Source: Eulemur rufifrons (Eukaryota > Chordata > Mammalia > Primates > Lemuridae). Taken from it: a stretch of 64,000 bases of DNA. Each line of letters begins with the position of its first letter. The first letter of the stretch is position 1. Of this stretch, positions 23,201 through 34,447 are shown piece after piece. The stretch covers positions 282,874,343 through 282,938,342 of the forward strand of contig NC_090989.1 of assembly GCF_041146395.1 (NCBI RefSeq), given 5' to 3'. The translations under genes and the position numbers were made by a program. The notes beneath the pieces are model-generated. The model saw only the letters and a list, made by a program, of their open reading frames with translations, did no database searches and had not been told where the DNA came from.

Positions 23201-23589
23201 CCCGCTCCCTGTTGACCCAGCCTCTAGTGCCGGGGACACAGCTGGCCCTGCAAACAGGTGCTGAACGAACTGGGGACCCAAGCGGGGTGGGCTTACTATG
23301 CCTTCTGGCAAGGCCCAGCAGGTGGAGGGGTGGGGAGAGGCTTCCCCCAATCTCCTCTCCCTGGGGGGAGGAGCTCACGGCCACGCACAAGCCGCACAAG
23401 AGATGGGAGGAGGGGTCCGCTGAGGAGGAGGCCACAGGAGGGCGCTCTGGGGAGGGGACAGCAGGGCCAGGTGTGCACCTGTGTGAGGGTGTTACGAAGA
23501 CTCTGCTGTGCCCGGGCTGAGAGCGTGGGGGTCCAAAGACCGGGTCTGAGTCCTCCCAGAGCCTCTCCTACTCTAGCGCCAACAGCCTC
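23201..23589. other. Intronic sequence, nothing recognised
   Basis: GC-rich intron between the CpG cluster and an L2. No exon or repeat family assigned. Confidence 0.5.
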
Positions 23590-24005
23590 CTCAATGTTCC
23601 TTAAACTTGCCGAGCACCTTCCTACCTTGGGGACTTTGCACTTGCAGTTCCCAGGCCTGGGCCTCTTCCCCAGATTCCCGGGGCTCGCTCACTCCATCTA
23701 AGTCCCCGCGCACATGACATCTGAAAGGCCTTCCCTTTCTGATGACATTGTGTAGACCACCGTCTACACAACATACCGTCCCATCCTCTCCCTTCCAACT
23801 GCCCATCTGCCCTACTCCCCTCCCGTCTGACAGGTCTCCGTAGCACCCGACATGTTGGGCACCTGTTGTCACCTACAGCCTTTCTCCCTCCAGCCAGGAC
23901 GTTTCACAGGATGCCACAAGGTTTTGTCTCCTTTTGTGTCCCAAGAACTCAAGCAGTGCCTGCATGTAATTGATACTCCAGAAGTATTTGTTGCATATCT
24001 GAACG
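23590..24005 (+). repeat. L2 LINE 3' end
   Basis: 'ttggggactttgcacttgca', 'tgaaaggccttccctttctg', 'tcaagcagtgcctgcatgta' and 'agaagtatttgttgcat' follow L2 3' order. Confidence 0.75.
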
Positions 24006-24007
24006 AA

Positions 24008-24135
24008 GTCATTGCCATCTTACCCAGGAGGAAACCGAGGTTCAGAAACGATAAATAACCTGCCAGGCCTCGCACAGCCAGGATTTCAACCTGGCTGCCC
24101 AACCTCAGAGCCTCTTTCTTAATCACTGTCCTAGT
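24008..24135 (-). repeat. MIR SINE
   Basis: 'cttacccaggaggaaaccga', 'ataacctgccaggcctcgca' and 'ggatttcaacctggctgccc' in reverse MIR order. Confidence 0.75.
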
Positions 24136-24610
24136 ACGCTGCTCCCTGTCACCAGAACAGCACGGAAAGTCTTGTGGAGGTGCAGAGCAAGAAGAGGCAT
24201 CAGGGAAGGCTTCCTGGAGGAGGTGGCATTTGAGCTAAGCCTTGTAGAAAACATAAGATTTGGATGAAAATCCCTGGTGTTCTGAAAGAAGAAACAGCTG
24301 GAATAAACACCTGTGTTTAGGAAACAGGAAATAGGCAAGCATGCTAAGGTGTGGGGGTGAGAAGGGAGTGGTGGATGGGAAAAAGAGGAAAATTGGGCCC
24401 TCCCTCTTTCCTTGGCTCCAGGACACCGGCTTCTCCTGCTCCCCACCCCGACCACGGTAAGAGTGAGTTTCTGGCCTGGTAGTTCTTTTTTTTGATGTGT
24501 GCAGCCTCTTCCTAGGATCTTGAATCCATGCTCCTGAGACAGAGGGCCATGAGAAAAAAGAAGGCATAATGCCAGAGCCCCCGGACAGATGCTCTGCCCA
24601 GAGGGGTGTG

Positions 24611-24810
24611 GGCTGGGGTGGCTGTGGCCTACCCACGGTGGCGGGCGTGGGCTGGGGTGGCTGTGGCCTGCCCGCGGTGGTGGGCGTGGGCTGGGGTGGC
24701 TGTGGCCTGCCCGCGGTGGCGGGCGTGGGCTGGGGTGGCTGTGGCCTGCCCGCGGTGGCGGGCGTGGGCTCGGGTGGCTGTGGCCTGCCCACGGTGGTGG
24801 GCGTGGGCTG
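24611..24810 (+). repeat. 39-bp minisatellite, about 5.1 copies
   Basis: The unit begins ggctggggtggctgtggcct and is 39 bp long, with a few substitutions between copies (gcgg/acgg, ggcggg/ggtggg). Because 39 is a multiple of three, no stop accumulates and several frames on both strands stay open across it. These are not genes. Confidence 0.95.
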
Positions 24811-25149
24811 GAATCTGCAGGAATCTCAAAGCCAATAAGGAGACAATGCCCCAAGTTTTACAATCTCATAAAAAGTAAAGCTGCACTTCTATTTGTGGAA
24901 GACTTTTCTTAAAAGTTTTCTTATACATTAAATAATTTCTGTGATATTTAGGAAGAAGAGCTTCAAGCTTTTAGACATCTGCCACCCGAATCTGGCAGAG
25001 GCCCAAGCTTTTAAAGCACAATGCCGGGTTCAGCAGTTCAGCACTTTAGTTATGTCTCTAAGGAAGATGGAAAATTGAAGTACGCTCTGATGTCTCCCAA
25101 AGTCTCCTATGGGTAAAGAAAAACAAATATGATTCCTCCAAGTCATCTC
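24811..25149. other. Intronic sequence, nothing recognised
   Basis: AT-rich intron immediately after the minisatellite. Nothing identifiable. Confidence 0.5.
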
Positions 25150-25450
25150 GGCATCTCTGTCCTCTTGCCTTTCTCTGGGAAATGAATTTAAGTTAACGGT
25201 CGAGCATCGCGCCTGCCAAAAATGGGGGCACCTCTATCAGAGCTCGACTCAAATGCCAACTACCCCGGGCTCTGTTCTGTTAAAGGTCACCTGTCATTCT
25301 CCACCTGAGGCGTGGAGATTGCTTTGGATCTCGATTTCCACGGTGGGGGAGGAATGTTTATCTTCTCCGATGTCTCATTCACCACCAGCGTAGGCCGAAC
25401 TGTTACCGGTTGAACACAACCCATTGAGTCCCTAATAAGAGCCTGGAATC
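25150..25450. promoter_or_regulatory. Weak candidate conserved noncoding block
   Basis: Repeat-free, with 'gaatttaagttaacggtcga', 'tgttaaaggtcacctgtcat' (AAAGGTCA nuclear-receptor-like half site) and 'gggaggaatgtttatcttct'. Suggestive only. Confidence 0.25.
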
Positions 25451-27569
25451 CGCAGGGGAAAGGAGATTGAGACGTGCTTCGCCAGCACCTCAAAGGGAGA
25501 AAGGGAGAATTAGGCCGTGCAGGAGGGGAAGTTTCCCGGCCGGGAAGGTTCTCAGACACGGCAACAGGAAAGTGGGGAAAGTCGTCACTGTTTCTCCAGA
25601 GGACACGTTGACCCAGAATGACATGCGAGGAGTAGAGAACGGCAAAGAGCCTGGAAACCTCTCCCAGGCCTCCTGGAGACAGCAGGAAAGTCAAACCTGC
25701 AATGGCGGCTGGGTGCCTCTCGGAAAGCACTTAGGAAAACATTTTAAATGGCGAAGAAGTAAACTGAGTTTCAACAGACTGCAGTGAGGTTGTTAGTGTC
25801 TGTTCTAAACTAACAAAATGACTCACCAAGAAAACACCATGCAAATCCCTTGTTATGTGGTATGGACCTGTCTCTTCCTCAAGGCACACTCCCCGCCAGG
25901 ACAGGCCACCTCGCCACGGCCCCCGTGAAGCCTCCCCCACCGGCCGGAGGCACCCTGGGGACAGCAGAGCTGAGCCTGTGGTCGCCTGGGCTCTTTCCCT
26001 CTCTGGAAATTCACTGTATTTTTCACTCCCAAAGATCCTGGAGGCGGCAGGCAAGGAGTTCAAAGGTAATGTACACTCTCCATGTCGTTGCTGCAAAAGT
26101 AATTGCTCTTCCGCTCTCAGTGACAGACAACACACCTAGTAACACACTGTCATAAACTCAGTTTTAACCCAGGAAAGAAGCACTGCTGACCTTCCGCATC
26201 TGCTCAGAGTCATCCTCACCAGACTCCTTCTTACGCAAACACTGGAAATAAGGAGCAAAATGTCAACAGTCCCTAGGTGGGAAAATAATGGGAGAACTTT
26301 CCTTTTCCCACCCCTGTTCTTATTTACGGAAAGATTAAAATGCTACAAGTCCAGGGGCTGTGGGCTGATGGCCTGTCACCGCCATTACCAGCCACATCCT
26401 TGGGCTGCAGGCCCAGGGGCACCTCCCGCTAAACTCCAGGCTGGGTAAGCCAGCTGCCGCCTCCCGGCCCACTGCGAGATTCCGCCCACGAGGCAGCCTC
26501 GCTTTTGCTACAAGGAAGCACAGCACCTGCTCTGAGAGCCACGTGGCGCAGGGTGTGCTGCTGCTGAGTGCAAGTGTCCGCGAGAAGCTCAGTGGTGACT
26601 GAGCTGGTGGCACGGGAAGGGGGTAGTGGATCTGAAAGCGAGGACCGGGCGGTTCACCCCAACAGCTGCAGGACGCACATGACGCGGAGCTTTGAGAGAC
26701 TAAGGGCTGCAAAGATGGCTGCCCTTGGGTTGAGCTTTCATCTTTCCAAGGCACCTGCACACGTGGGCCTCGGCCCCGGAAAGGAGAAGAACGTGGACTT
26801 AGGACAGGCCAGTACTTCTCACCTGTCCCCACGCAGGGCAGGGGAGACGCTTTCACACGGGCTGCCGTGGCCCGGTTTTTGACTCACGGCTAAAATCTCC
26901 TGTTTCCCCTTCACGGGCAGTTTTCTAAGACCCCACCCCCACCACTTCTCTTCTCTGGCTCCTGTGTGCCACGTGCCACCCGGGGGCAGGTTCTAGCCAG
27001 CTGCAGATAGCCGCTGTGCCTGGCGCCTCTGACATTATCTAACGTCGCCGACCCCCAGGGAGGCTGCGGACCCGGTGAGCCGCACGCTGCCGTCCGTGCG
27101 CTGCCGCCCCAGCCCCAGCCGCTGTCGCCCTGTGCCCGGGCACGGCTGCTGTGAGGCCTGGCAGCCTTCTCCCGCTTGGAGCTGTAAGAAAGACTGCTGC
27201 CTTTCGCCTGTCTGAGTGTCACTGTGGTGTTTCCTGTCAGAAGATCTTTAAATCTTACAGGTGATGAAAAATACACGTTTTTCAAAGACCAGTTTCAAAG
27301 CTCCATTCCAGCCTGCGAGGCTGTTGGCATCGGAATGTCCCAGCTTGCCTGGCTCCATGGGGTCTTGGTCTGTGTGCGGGACCATCCTCCCGCCACGAGG
27401 CGCCTTCTCCAGCTCCTCCCCAGCCAGTGCAGAGGGCAGGAGTCTGCTCAGAGGGCGGCCCGGCCACAACACCTGCAGCTGGTAGTTTGGGTGAAGGCTT
27501 GTCTGACCTTACTGTTCAGAAGCTCTGATCCCCACGGAAAGGCATGGAGTCGCAATGCCTTAGTGACAA
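25451..27569. other. Intronic sequence with no recognised gene
   Basis: GC-moderate intron. Several open frames of 100-170 codons occur on both strands but overlap each other, lack splice context and match nothing I know. Confidence 0.5.
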
Positions 27570-27740
27570 ATGCAGCTACACACGTGCAGCTATTTGTGCC
27601 AGGCTCTGTGCCAAGTGCATCTGTGCATCATCTCATGCAATCCTCTCACCGGATGTCCCAAACGCCACTGTCCCTGGTTCTGACTTGAGGAACCTGAGGC
27701 ACAGAGGAGCTAAGGACCTGCCCAAGCAGAAGAGATCCAA
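27570..27740 (-). repeat. MIR SINE
   Basis: 'tttgtgccaggctctgtgcc', 'tctcatgcaatcctctcacc' and 'cttgaggaacctgaggcaca' in reverse MIR order. Confidence 0.75.
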
Positions 27741-27889
27741 GATGATGAGCTCTGACCTCACACCCTTGTGCCCCATCCTTGCCGCCGCCGCCTCCTGTGC
27801 CACAGAATGAGCCTGGCCCTGCAGCAAGCTCAGATCCTGACTTTCAATCTGTTGCTGACATTATCTTGGTTGCATAGGGCCTTTCCGAT

Positions 27890-28030
27890 TCATAAATCCC
27901 CCCACACGTGTTTCCTCAGCACACGCGGCCACTAGTCCAGCACGTGGACAGGTAAGAAGGGCGGGGTTGTTGCCCCACTCCATGGTTAAGGAAACTGAGG
28001 CTCACAAAGGTTGGGCAGCGCCCCCTGGAC
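27890..28030 (-). repeat. MIR-family fragment
   Basis: 'gttgccccactccatggtta' then 'aggaaactgaggctcacaaa' and 'ggttgggcag', in reverse MIR order. Confidence 0.6.
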
Positions 28031-28439
28031 CACTGGCCAGTGGAGACAGTGGTCAAATGTTTAAAGACAGAGGAGACCCCAGAAGAGGCTCCCTCCGCCC
28101 CAGACACTCTGTGGAAACAATGGCCACTTCCTCCAAAGCCGTCCAAGTTGAGGCTAAAGCCTTCAATCCCAGAGTGGACATCAGTCTAGAGGTGCAAAGG
28201 GACACAGCAGGCCCTCGCTGCAGCACTGCGCACGCGACAGCATCAGAGTGACGTCGGGATCCTGCTGCAGTCACCGCACAGCCACTGTTAGGACGGGGCT
28301 TGCGCCTCACCCATCTTCAAGAAAGATCTTTCTTCCAAAAATAAAAGGCACCCACGGAGCACACAGTCAATGATATGTATTCCAGCCCATGTCTGGTAAA
28401 CTCTCCGATGACAGCGGCAAGGCAGGGTCACTCGGGTTC
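28031..28439. other. Intronic sequence, nothing recognised
   Basis: No exon or repeat identified. Confidence 0.5.
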
Positions 28440-28665
28440 TATTAGCTCAATTAATGAGGAGTAAGATAAGGCTAACACCCTGCTCGTCCGCGGCTCAGGC
28501 GCAGAGCTGCAGTAATGGAGTTATTAACCTTCGTCAGCCACCGAATTTTGCTGCTGATTCCAACTCCATTTCCTGGTTCAGGCCTCCATTAATGGGCTGT
28601 TTATTATCCCTAATCCACGCCAGGATCAGCTGCAGAAATATCAGAGCTTCCTGGAAGGAGCGGGT
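28440..28665. promoter_or_regulatory. Candidate developmental enhancer with a palindromic homeodomain dimer site
   Basis: Repeat-free block with AATTAATGAG (28449-28458), the perfect palindrome CCATTAATGG (28586-28595), TAATCC (OTX-like, 28611-28616) and 'ggagttattaaccttcgtca' (from 28517). CpGs survive in 'ctcgtccgcggctcaggcgc'. There is no open frame or repeat. Function is inferred from motif content. Confidence 0.55.
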
Positions 28666-28667
28666 GA

Positions 28668-28722
28668 TAATGAGAGAGAGGGAGAGAGAGAGGGAGAGAG
28701 AGAGAGGGAGGGAGGAAGGGGC
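28668..28722 (+). repeat. GA-rich simple repeat
   Basis: Imperfect (GAGA)n / GGGA purine tract, all purine for about 50 bases. Likely polymorphic. Confidence 0.9.
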
Positions 28723-29255
28723 AAGAAATCCTCTTTATTTTGCATTTTCATTTTTTTCTTTGGTACTACTGCTCTCCTCTTAAGAAACTATAGCGTCCTT
28801 CTCTATTTTGACCAGATTAAAAACGGCAAAGTCATTATCCAAGGGTTTCATTGTGTTGTCCCCCAAAAGAAATTGTCATATGAAATGAAAAAGTAACAAG
28901 CTTTTAAATCAAATTAGAGGGCTCTAGCATTTAAACTATATGCCAACTCAGTTTTTAATTTCACAATGTACCATAATATTACACTGTTTAAAATTTAACA
29001 TAATTGAAACCAAGAAACCAAACCAGCATTTACTGGAATAATTTTATCAATGTTGTTAAATGCCCTGATTTGAACTTCTCAGTTTGCCTGGCTCGACAGG
29101 GTCCCGAATCACCAAAGGGCGATTTTGTCTTTGACTATTTCAGGGACATTCTGTCCCACAGGATGCCAGGAGAACGGGCCACCTTCCCAATTCCAGCCCA
29201 ACCAGAGCCTTTGAAATGTCTTCCACAGGTAAGAAGAGCAAGCAGATTGCTAATA
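28723..29255. other. AT-rich intron, nothing recognised
   Basis: Unique AT-rich intron up to the Alu target site. No repeat family assigned. Confidence 0.45.
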
Positions 29256-29265
29256 GAGAAAAATA

Positions 29266-29604
29266 TTTTTTTTTTTTTTTTTTTGAGACAGAGTCTCACT
29301 CTGTTGCCCAGGCTAGAGTGAGTGCCGTGGTGTCAGCCTAGCTCACAGCAACCTCAAACTCCTGAGCTCAAGCGATCCTCCTGTCTCAGCCTCCCAAGTA
29401 GCTGGGACTACAGGCATGCACCACCATGCCCGGCTAATTTTTTCTATATATATTTTTAGCTGTCCGTATAATTTCTTTCTATTTTTAGTAGAGATGGGGT
29501 CTCGCTCTTGCTCAGGCTGGTCTCGAACTCCTGAGCTCAAACGATCCGCCCACCTCGGCCTCCCAGAGTGCTAGGATTACAGGCGTGAGCCACCGCGCCC
29601 GGCC
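29266..29604 (-). mobile_element. Full-length lemur-type Alu with perfect target-site duplication
   Basis: Complete dimeric Alu in reverse orientation: a T19 tail (29266-29284), 'gagacagagtctcactctgt', 'gtcagcctagctcacagcaa', a long middle linker 'tatatatatttttagctgtc', then 'ctcgctcttgctcaggctgg' to 'gagccaccgcgcccggcc'. The 15-bp target duplication GAGAAAAATATTTTT is intact at 29256-29270 (overlapping the T tail) and 29605-29619. Low divergence and an intact duplication mark a relatively recent, lineage-specific insertion. Confidence 0.95.
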
Positions 29605-29908
29605 GAGAAAAATATTTTTAAATAGCAGTAAGTTATTTGTATCAACGCATAATAGGTAAATATCACAAATACTCTTTGATGGTCATCCCTTCATTATTTG
29701 CCATTCCAGCCTTTTTTTATTGAGCAGGAATTCAAAATCACACAGGTAACCATCATAATCAATGTTTTTATACTTCTTAACTTGCAGGCAAACCTGTAGC
29801 ATTCCTATGTTGGGGTCGTGAGTGTGTAAGTTATGTGAGAATAGGCGAGAAGACAAACTCTGTCCCCCACGTCTCAGTGACAGTTTGCCCCGACAGGAGG
29901 CGCTGTGG

Positions 29909-29951
29909 GGACACACACTCACACTCACACACACACACACACACACACACA
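29909..29951 (+). repeat. (CA)n microsatellite
   Basis: CA dinucleotide run with two CT interruptions at its start, followed by GAGAGAG. Confidence 0.95.
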
Positions 29952-30064
29952 GAGAGAGCCAGTGTTCGTCAGCGTACGGTATGTGTCTGGCGCTCTCCAG
30001 TTATAATCACACGCACACATATTCCATTTCCTCTCCAGAGCAGTAGTACTGTGGGGTTAAAAGA

Positions 30065-30115
30065 GAAGAGATTATTGCCCCATTTGACAGATAAAGAAAC
30101 TGAGATTAAATGTGT
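30065..30115 (-). repeat. Short MIR core fragment
   Basis: 'attgccccatttgacagata' followed by 'aagaaactgag'. Confidence 0.5.
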
Positions 30116-30224
30116 CTTTTGCAAACTAGCCAGCCAGCACCGGGATAAATGCTAATCCTGCCGCACAAAGGATACAACGTTAACAGTTCAGAGCAAGGAG
30201 CTGGGCTCAGGGCTGGACTCTTCC

Positions 30225-30390
30225 TTGGTCTTGTCCAGCTGTGTGGCCTAGGGCAGGGGACACGCTCTCAGCTTCTCAAGAGACGGGTGCCTTTTCCCTG
30301 AGCAAACCTACTTTATGGGGCTGTTGAAAGGATTAAATGAGATGGAAAGCAGCAGCCAGAATGGAACATTCTGGGCCAGTGTCAGCTGAC
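30225..30390 (+). repeat. MIR SINE (forward)
   Basis: 'agctgtgtggcctagggcag' followed by 'gggctgttgaaaggattaaa' and 'tgagatgg' is forward MIR order. Confidence 0.6.
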
Positions 30391-32737
30391 CTGCAGGACT
30401 ACCAAGCAGAGATGTCCCATTTGGAGCCACCAGGGTTTGTCTGCAGGGCCTGGCCCCAGGAAATCTGAAGAGCAAGGGGGCTTCCAGACCCACTGGCCTG
30501 CAGGCTGCACCGCGTGTGCAGTGTTCGCCAGCCTCTCTCCCCTCCGCGCCGTCACACACAGGAAATGCCTGTGTGTCAGACGTCTGCTCAGCAAAAGCCA
30601 ACAACAACAAACCCAGCACCAAGGGGGAGCCAGATGCAATGGGAAGAGACCCCACACTGGCTTCTCAGGGACAACCAACCCCCTCTGGGCTCCTTTGGAT
30701 GTGGGCCACACGCAACCATCTTATTTAAACAATGATAACAAATAAAAATTCAAAAATTTGCACAAAACAGCCTAGGACACAAATAAGCTAATCAAAGATA
30801 TCATTCTTGGGCGATTTTCTGAGAGCCCTAAAATTTAGTCCAATGGAATCGAAAAAGAGAAATACTAAAGAAAATACTAATAAAATGCCCGCCCCCATCT
30901 TGCTGAATGTCATTGCCACTGAGTCATCTAGGTCCCTCCTTTTACCTCTTTGTCCAGGGATTTCCGAAAGATCAGGACCAAGGCCTTGGCGGAGGGCTAA
31001 GGTCGCAGCTTGCCCCCCCCCCCCTGCAGCTCAGAGGGAAAGGACGATGCAAAAAACCCAGTTCTGCCTGATACACCACAAACTTCCCAACATCAATCAG
31101 AATCCTATACTCCCTCTCTGTAGTCAGCATTAATTTTAAAAGAAAATACTGTGCTACAAACTTGCAGCATGAAATGAATTATTTTACAGTCAGGCAGAGG
31201 GCAGAGTTCTGGATGTAGCCTTGGATAGCTCTTTGTTTCTTTCTTCTTCCTTTCTTTTTTTCTTTTTTTTACTATTATTACGTTTTAGCAAACTTTATAG
31301 CTCATTTTATTTGTTCTCAAATAACTTTTTCTCCTTCTTTTCGACACATCAATTACTTGGTTTGTTCTCCTCGTTGTATGATGTTGGAATCAAGAGATTG
31401 ATACTGCTCAGTGGAATATAATTTAGTATTATGTGCCATGGGTTTATGAGGTAGGAGTCAGACAAAACATTGCATTTGAACACTATCCATTTATTAGTTC
31501 TAAGAAGAGATTTATATTTGACAAGGAGACAATAACTTTGTTTTCTGATAAGCCAAAGAGGTCTGTTTTTGTGTCTAATACACAGAATAGCTTACCCTTC
31601 CCCAATAACTCTACTTACTAGTGTGAATATATTTTAATAAAATTGATATATATGTAAATTTATTTTAATCTAATTTCATCGAACCTTCCTAAAAAAGAGC
31701 CTTTGTAGATTGTTTTCATATCTGAATTATAGATTTCTGTATCGTATTCCCAGATTGATTTCTAGGCTATAATTCTGTCAAGATTTCCTCCTGGTGTCAA
31801 AAGCAGCAACACCACAGCCAGAGTGTTTTATAATTGGCATCACAACCAAACCAGAATTATGGCCCTGATAGTCATCCCAGTGGTGGGTGGATTCATTTTA
31901 GAATATTTCTCTCTTTCTTAGTCTGTATCTGGACTTGAAGGTTTATGGCTAAAATTACTTTCTGAGTTAATCATAAAAATGTTTAATTGAAAGCTAAGGT
32001 GGTGGAAACAGAAGAGACAGAGACGAGAAAGGAGGAAGAAAAACACACCTTCAGTGAATACGGGAGGTGGATTGGATTGAACAGCGTGGGATTAAATCTA
32101 CATTGTAAATAAACACGTGTTTTTCCCTCCCTGTCCTCCGCCCTAGGGTCAAATAAATTAAATTGGCATTATTTACTAAGTCTTTAGAAAGTGATTTTTA
32201 CTCCATGGAGAATGGAGAGGTATTTACTTGCAACCCTGCTCTAAATCAAATTGGTTCTTGAATATTCTTCCCTGTACTCTTTTGAACAAACACTGTGCCC
32301 TCCCCCATGTTGGGCTTGCCGTACTGGTACGTGTAGGCTCAATAAACAAAACAGTCATTTTTCCCTCCAGGCTCCAGAAAACCAGCACTAGATTCTCTCC
32401 CCCGCCCCACCGTGTTAATGACACCAACCCTGCCTTCTTTAAAGTGGCTGTGTGCGTTTTCCCCAGCGCCTTTCATCTTCCGGTAGAGGATGAGCTCATG
32501 CCGCTAAGCAGCTGGAGTCAGGTGCGTTACCGCGTTAGGAGAGAACAGAGGGTACCACCAGGAGGCACTCAGTCCCTGGAATTTCACGGGCAGGTTTGGT
32601 AGGAAAAGAGGATGCTCAAGTTAAGACTGGGGCATCCCTACTGCCCTGGACCTGAACAGAGGCTTCCGTCTTCCAAAGGGAAGCTCTCCAGCCCCGACTC
32701 TAGGGATACAACCAAAACAGGGTTGAGGAGAGTCAAC
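30391..32737. other. Intronic sequence with no recognised gene
   Basis: Contains a C12 run (31013-31024), T-rich tracts (about 31240-31275) and long AT-rich unique sequence from 31100 to 32260. The block 31780-31990 (for example 'ttataattggcatcacaacc') has some enhancer-like texture, but too little to call. Confidence 0.45.
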
Positions 32738-33218
32738 TGTGGAAGACAGAATAATGCCACCCCCATGATGCTCACTCCTAATGCCCAGACTCTGTGACTA
32801 GGTTATTTTACATGGCAAAGGGGACTTTGCAGATGAGATTAAGTTAAGGACCAAGATATGATTAGATTCCCCCAGGTTATCTGGGGAGGGTGTGGGTCAA
32901 ATCTAATCACGTGGGGTCCTTAAATCTGAGAAGCACTCCCAGCTCTGGCCAGAGGGCGAAATGTGCACAGAAAGAGGGTCAGAGGGTGGCAACACTGGGG
33001 GCTTTGAAGGCGGAGGGAGGGGCCACAAGCCAAGGAATGCGGGTGCCTCTAGAAACTGGAAAAGGTAAGGAACTGGACCCTCCCCGAGAACCTCCTGAAG
33101 GGAATGCAGCGCTGACAGCGCCTTGACTTGAGCACTGTGGAATTATAAGACAATCCATTCATGTTATTTTAAGCCACCAAGTTTGCGGTAATTGATAATG
33201 TCGGCTCTAAGAAAAAGT
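32738..33218 (+). mobile_element. MLT1-type ERVL-MaLR solo LTR
   Basis: Follows MLT1 LTR order: 'gaataatgccacccccatga', 'ggcaaaggggactttgcaga', 'tgagattaagttaaggacca', 'acaagccaaggaatgcgggt' and the polyadenylation-side text 'gttattttaagccaccaagt'. It is an old nonautonomous retroviral LTR with no coding capacity. The 3' boundary is approximate. Confidence 0.85.
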
Positions 33219-33224
33219 TAAATC

Positions 33225-33972
33225 ACCTTCAGAATACCTTTTAAAAAAAGGAAGAAAAGAAAACACTATGAGACATAGCTAAAGCCAGAAGAGAGGACAA
33301 TTCAAGGCCTTTACCATTTTCGTACCAAACAAGAAATACAGAAAATAAGTGAATTATGCATTTTGGTTATACTTTGAGAAAAAGAACAAAATAAACCCAA
33401 CATAAAGAGAAGTCATTAATCAAGAGAAACAAAATGTCATGAATATACAATACAGGAAAAAATGTAGAATTGATAAGTAAATCCAAGCTTTCTTTAGTAA
33501 AAAAAAAAAAAAAATTAAAGTCAGTCTACTAAACTAATCCTCAAAAAGGATGAAAACACAAATACATAAAACAATCAATAATAAAGAGGAAACAACCACA
33601 GATACAGAAGAAATGGGAAAAACCCATAGGGTATTCAAATTATGTTAATACATTTAAAGACACAGGGGAGGGGAAAGGGATGATTTTCTAGGAGAAGACC
33701 AAGCACAAGACAAGAGAGAAGTTCAAATCGACTAAACACCATGAACAAAATCAATCGAATTATTAACAAGCTATCTTCGCCCAAAAGAGCCAGCTCCAAG
33801 AAACAGTTCAAAACTCTCCCAGATATGGAGAGAGAGTGAAAATCCATGAAATTACCTTATCACTGATACTAAAGCCTGACAAAGCACAAAAAAGGAAAAA
33901 ATTGTAATCCATATTACCTATGTACATTAACACAGAAACCTAAATAGAACTGGAACCAGTATAGCCCAGCAG
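33225..33972 (+). mobile_element. Old L1 ORF2 fragment, first part (L1M type)
   Basis: Decayed L1 ORF2 text, for example 'gtcagtctactaaactaatc', 'cccagatatggagagagagt' and 'tatcactgatactaaagcct'. It continues after the LTR at 33973-34442. Frames are broken by many stops. Confidence 0.75.
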
Positions 33973-34442
33973 CACCTCAGTTTCCCATAGCTGCCATAAC
34001 GTAGGAACACAAACTCAGCTGCTTAAAAACACTCAAATTTATTATCTCACAGTTTCTGCAGGTCAGAAATCTGGTATGGGTCTAACTGGGCTAAGATCAA
34101 GGTGTTAGCCAGGGCTGTGGTTCTTACCCGGGGTCCACTGGTTGTTAGTAGAATTCATTTCCTGCTCACGGTGTCCACAGCTCCCCACCCCCATCTTTGA
34201 GCCAGCAGTGGCGTGTCACGCTTGGCCCCTCTCCGACTGCCTCTTCTTCCCTCGCTCAGAAGACAGCTCTGCTTTTACGGGCTCATCGGTTATTTTGGGC
34301 CCACCTGGAGAGTCCAGGATGACCTCTCTACTGCCAGGTGGATTAATTACATATGCAAAGTCCCTTTTGTTGCATAACGTAACATTCAGAGGTGTCACAC
34401 CAGAGGGCAAAGGCCATAAGGGCAAAAATTCTATCTGCCACA
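33973..34442 (-). mobile_element. MLT1-type MaLR solo LTR inserted in L1
   Basis: Reverse MLT1: 'gtttcccatagctgccataa', 'caaatttattatctcacagt', 'aagatcaaggtgttagccag' and 'atatgcaaagtcccttttgt', ending 'tctgccaca'. A possible 5-bp target duplication AGCAG occurs at 33968-33972 and 34443-34447. Confidence 0.8.
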
Positions 34443-34447
34443 AGCAG

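Noticed and set aside
22532..23350. 272-codon minus-strand frame rich in Pro, Ala and Gly
   Set aside because: It spans the GGGGGC array and CpG-rich patch. Low stop density from GC content explains it, and opposite-strand frames are equally open.
24123..24854. Repetitive Pro/His/Arg-rich frames on the minus strand
   Set aside because: Produced by the 39-bp minisatellite, whose length is a multiple of three.
28010..28030. CTCF-like word 'cagcgccccctggaccactg'
   Set aside because: It departs from the core consensus at the positions after CCCCCTGG, so it is weaker than the two sites reported.
32548..32566. CTCF-like word 'taccaccaggaggcactca'
   Set aside because: One core position (A instead of G/T) mismatches and there is no partner site nearby.
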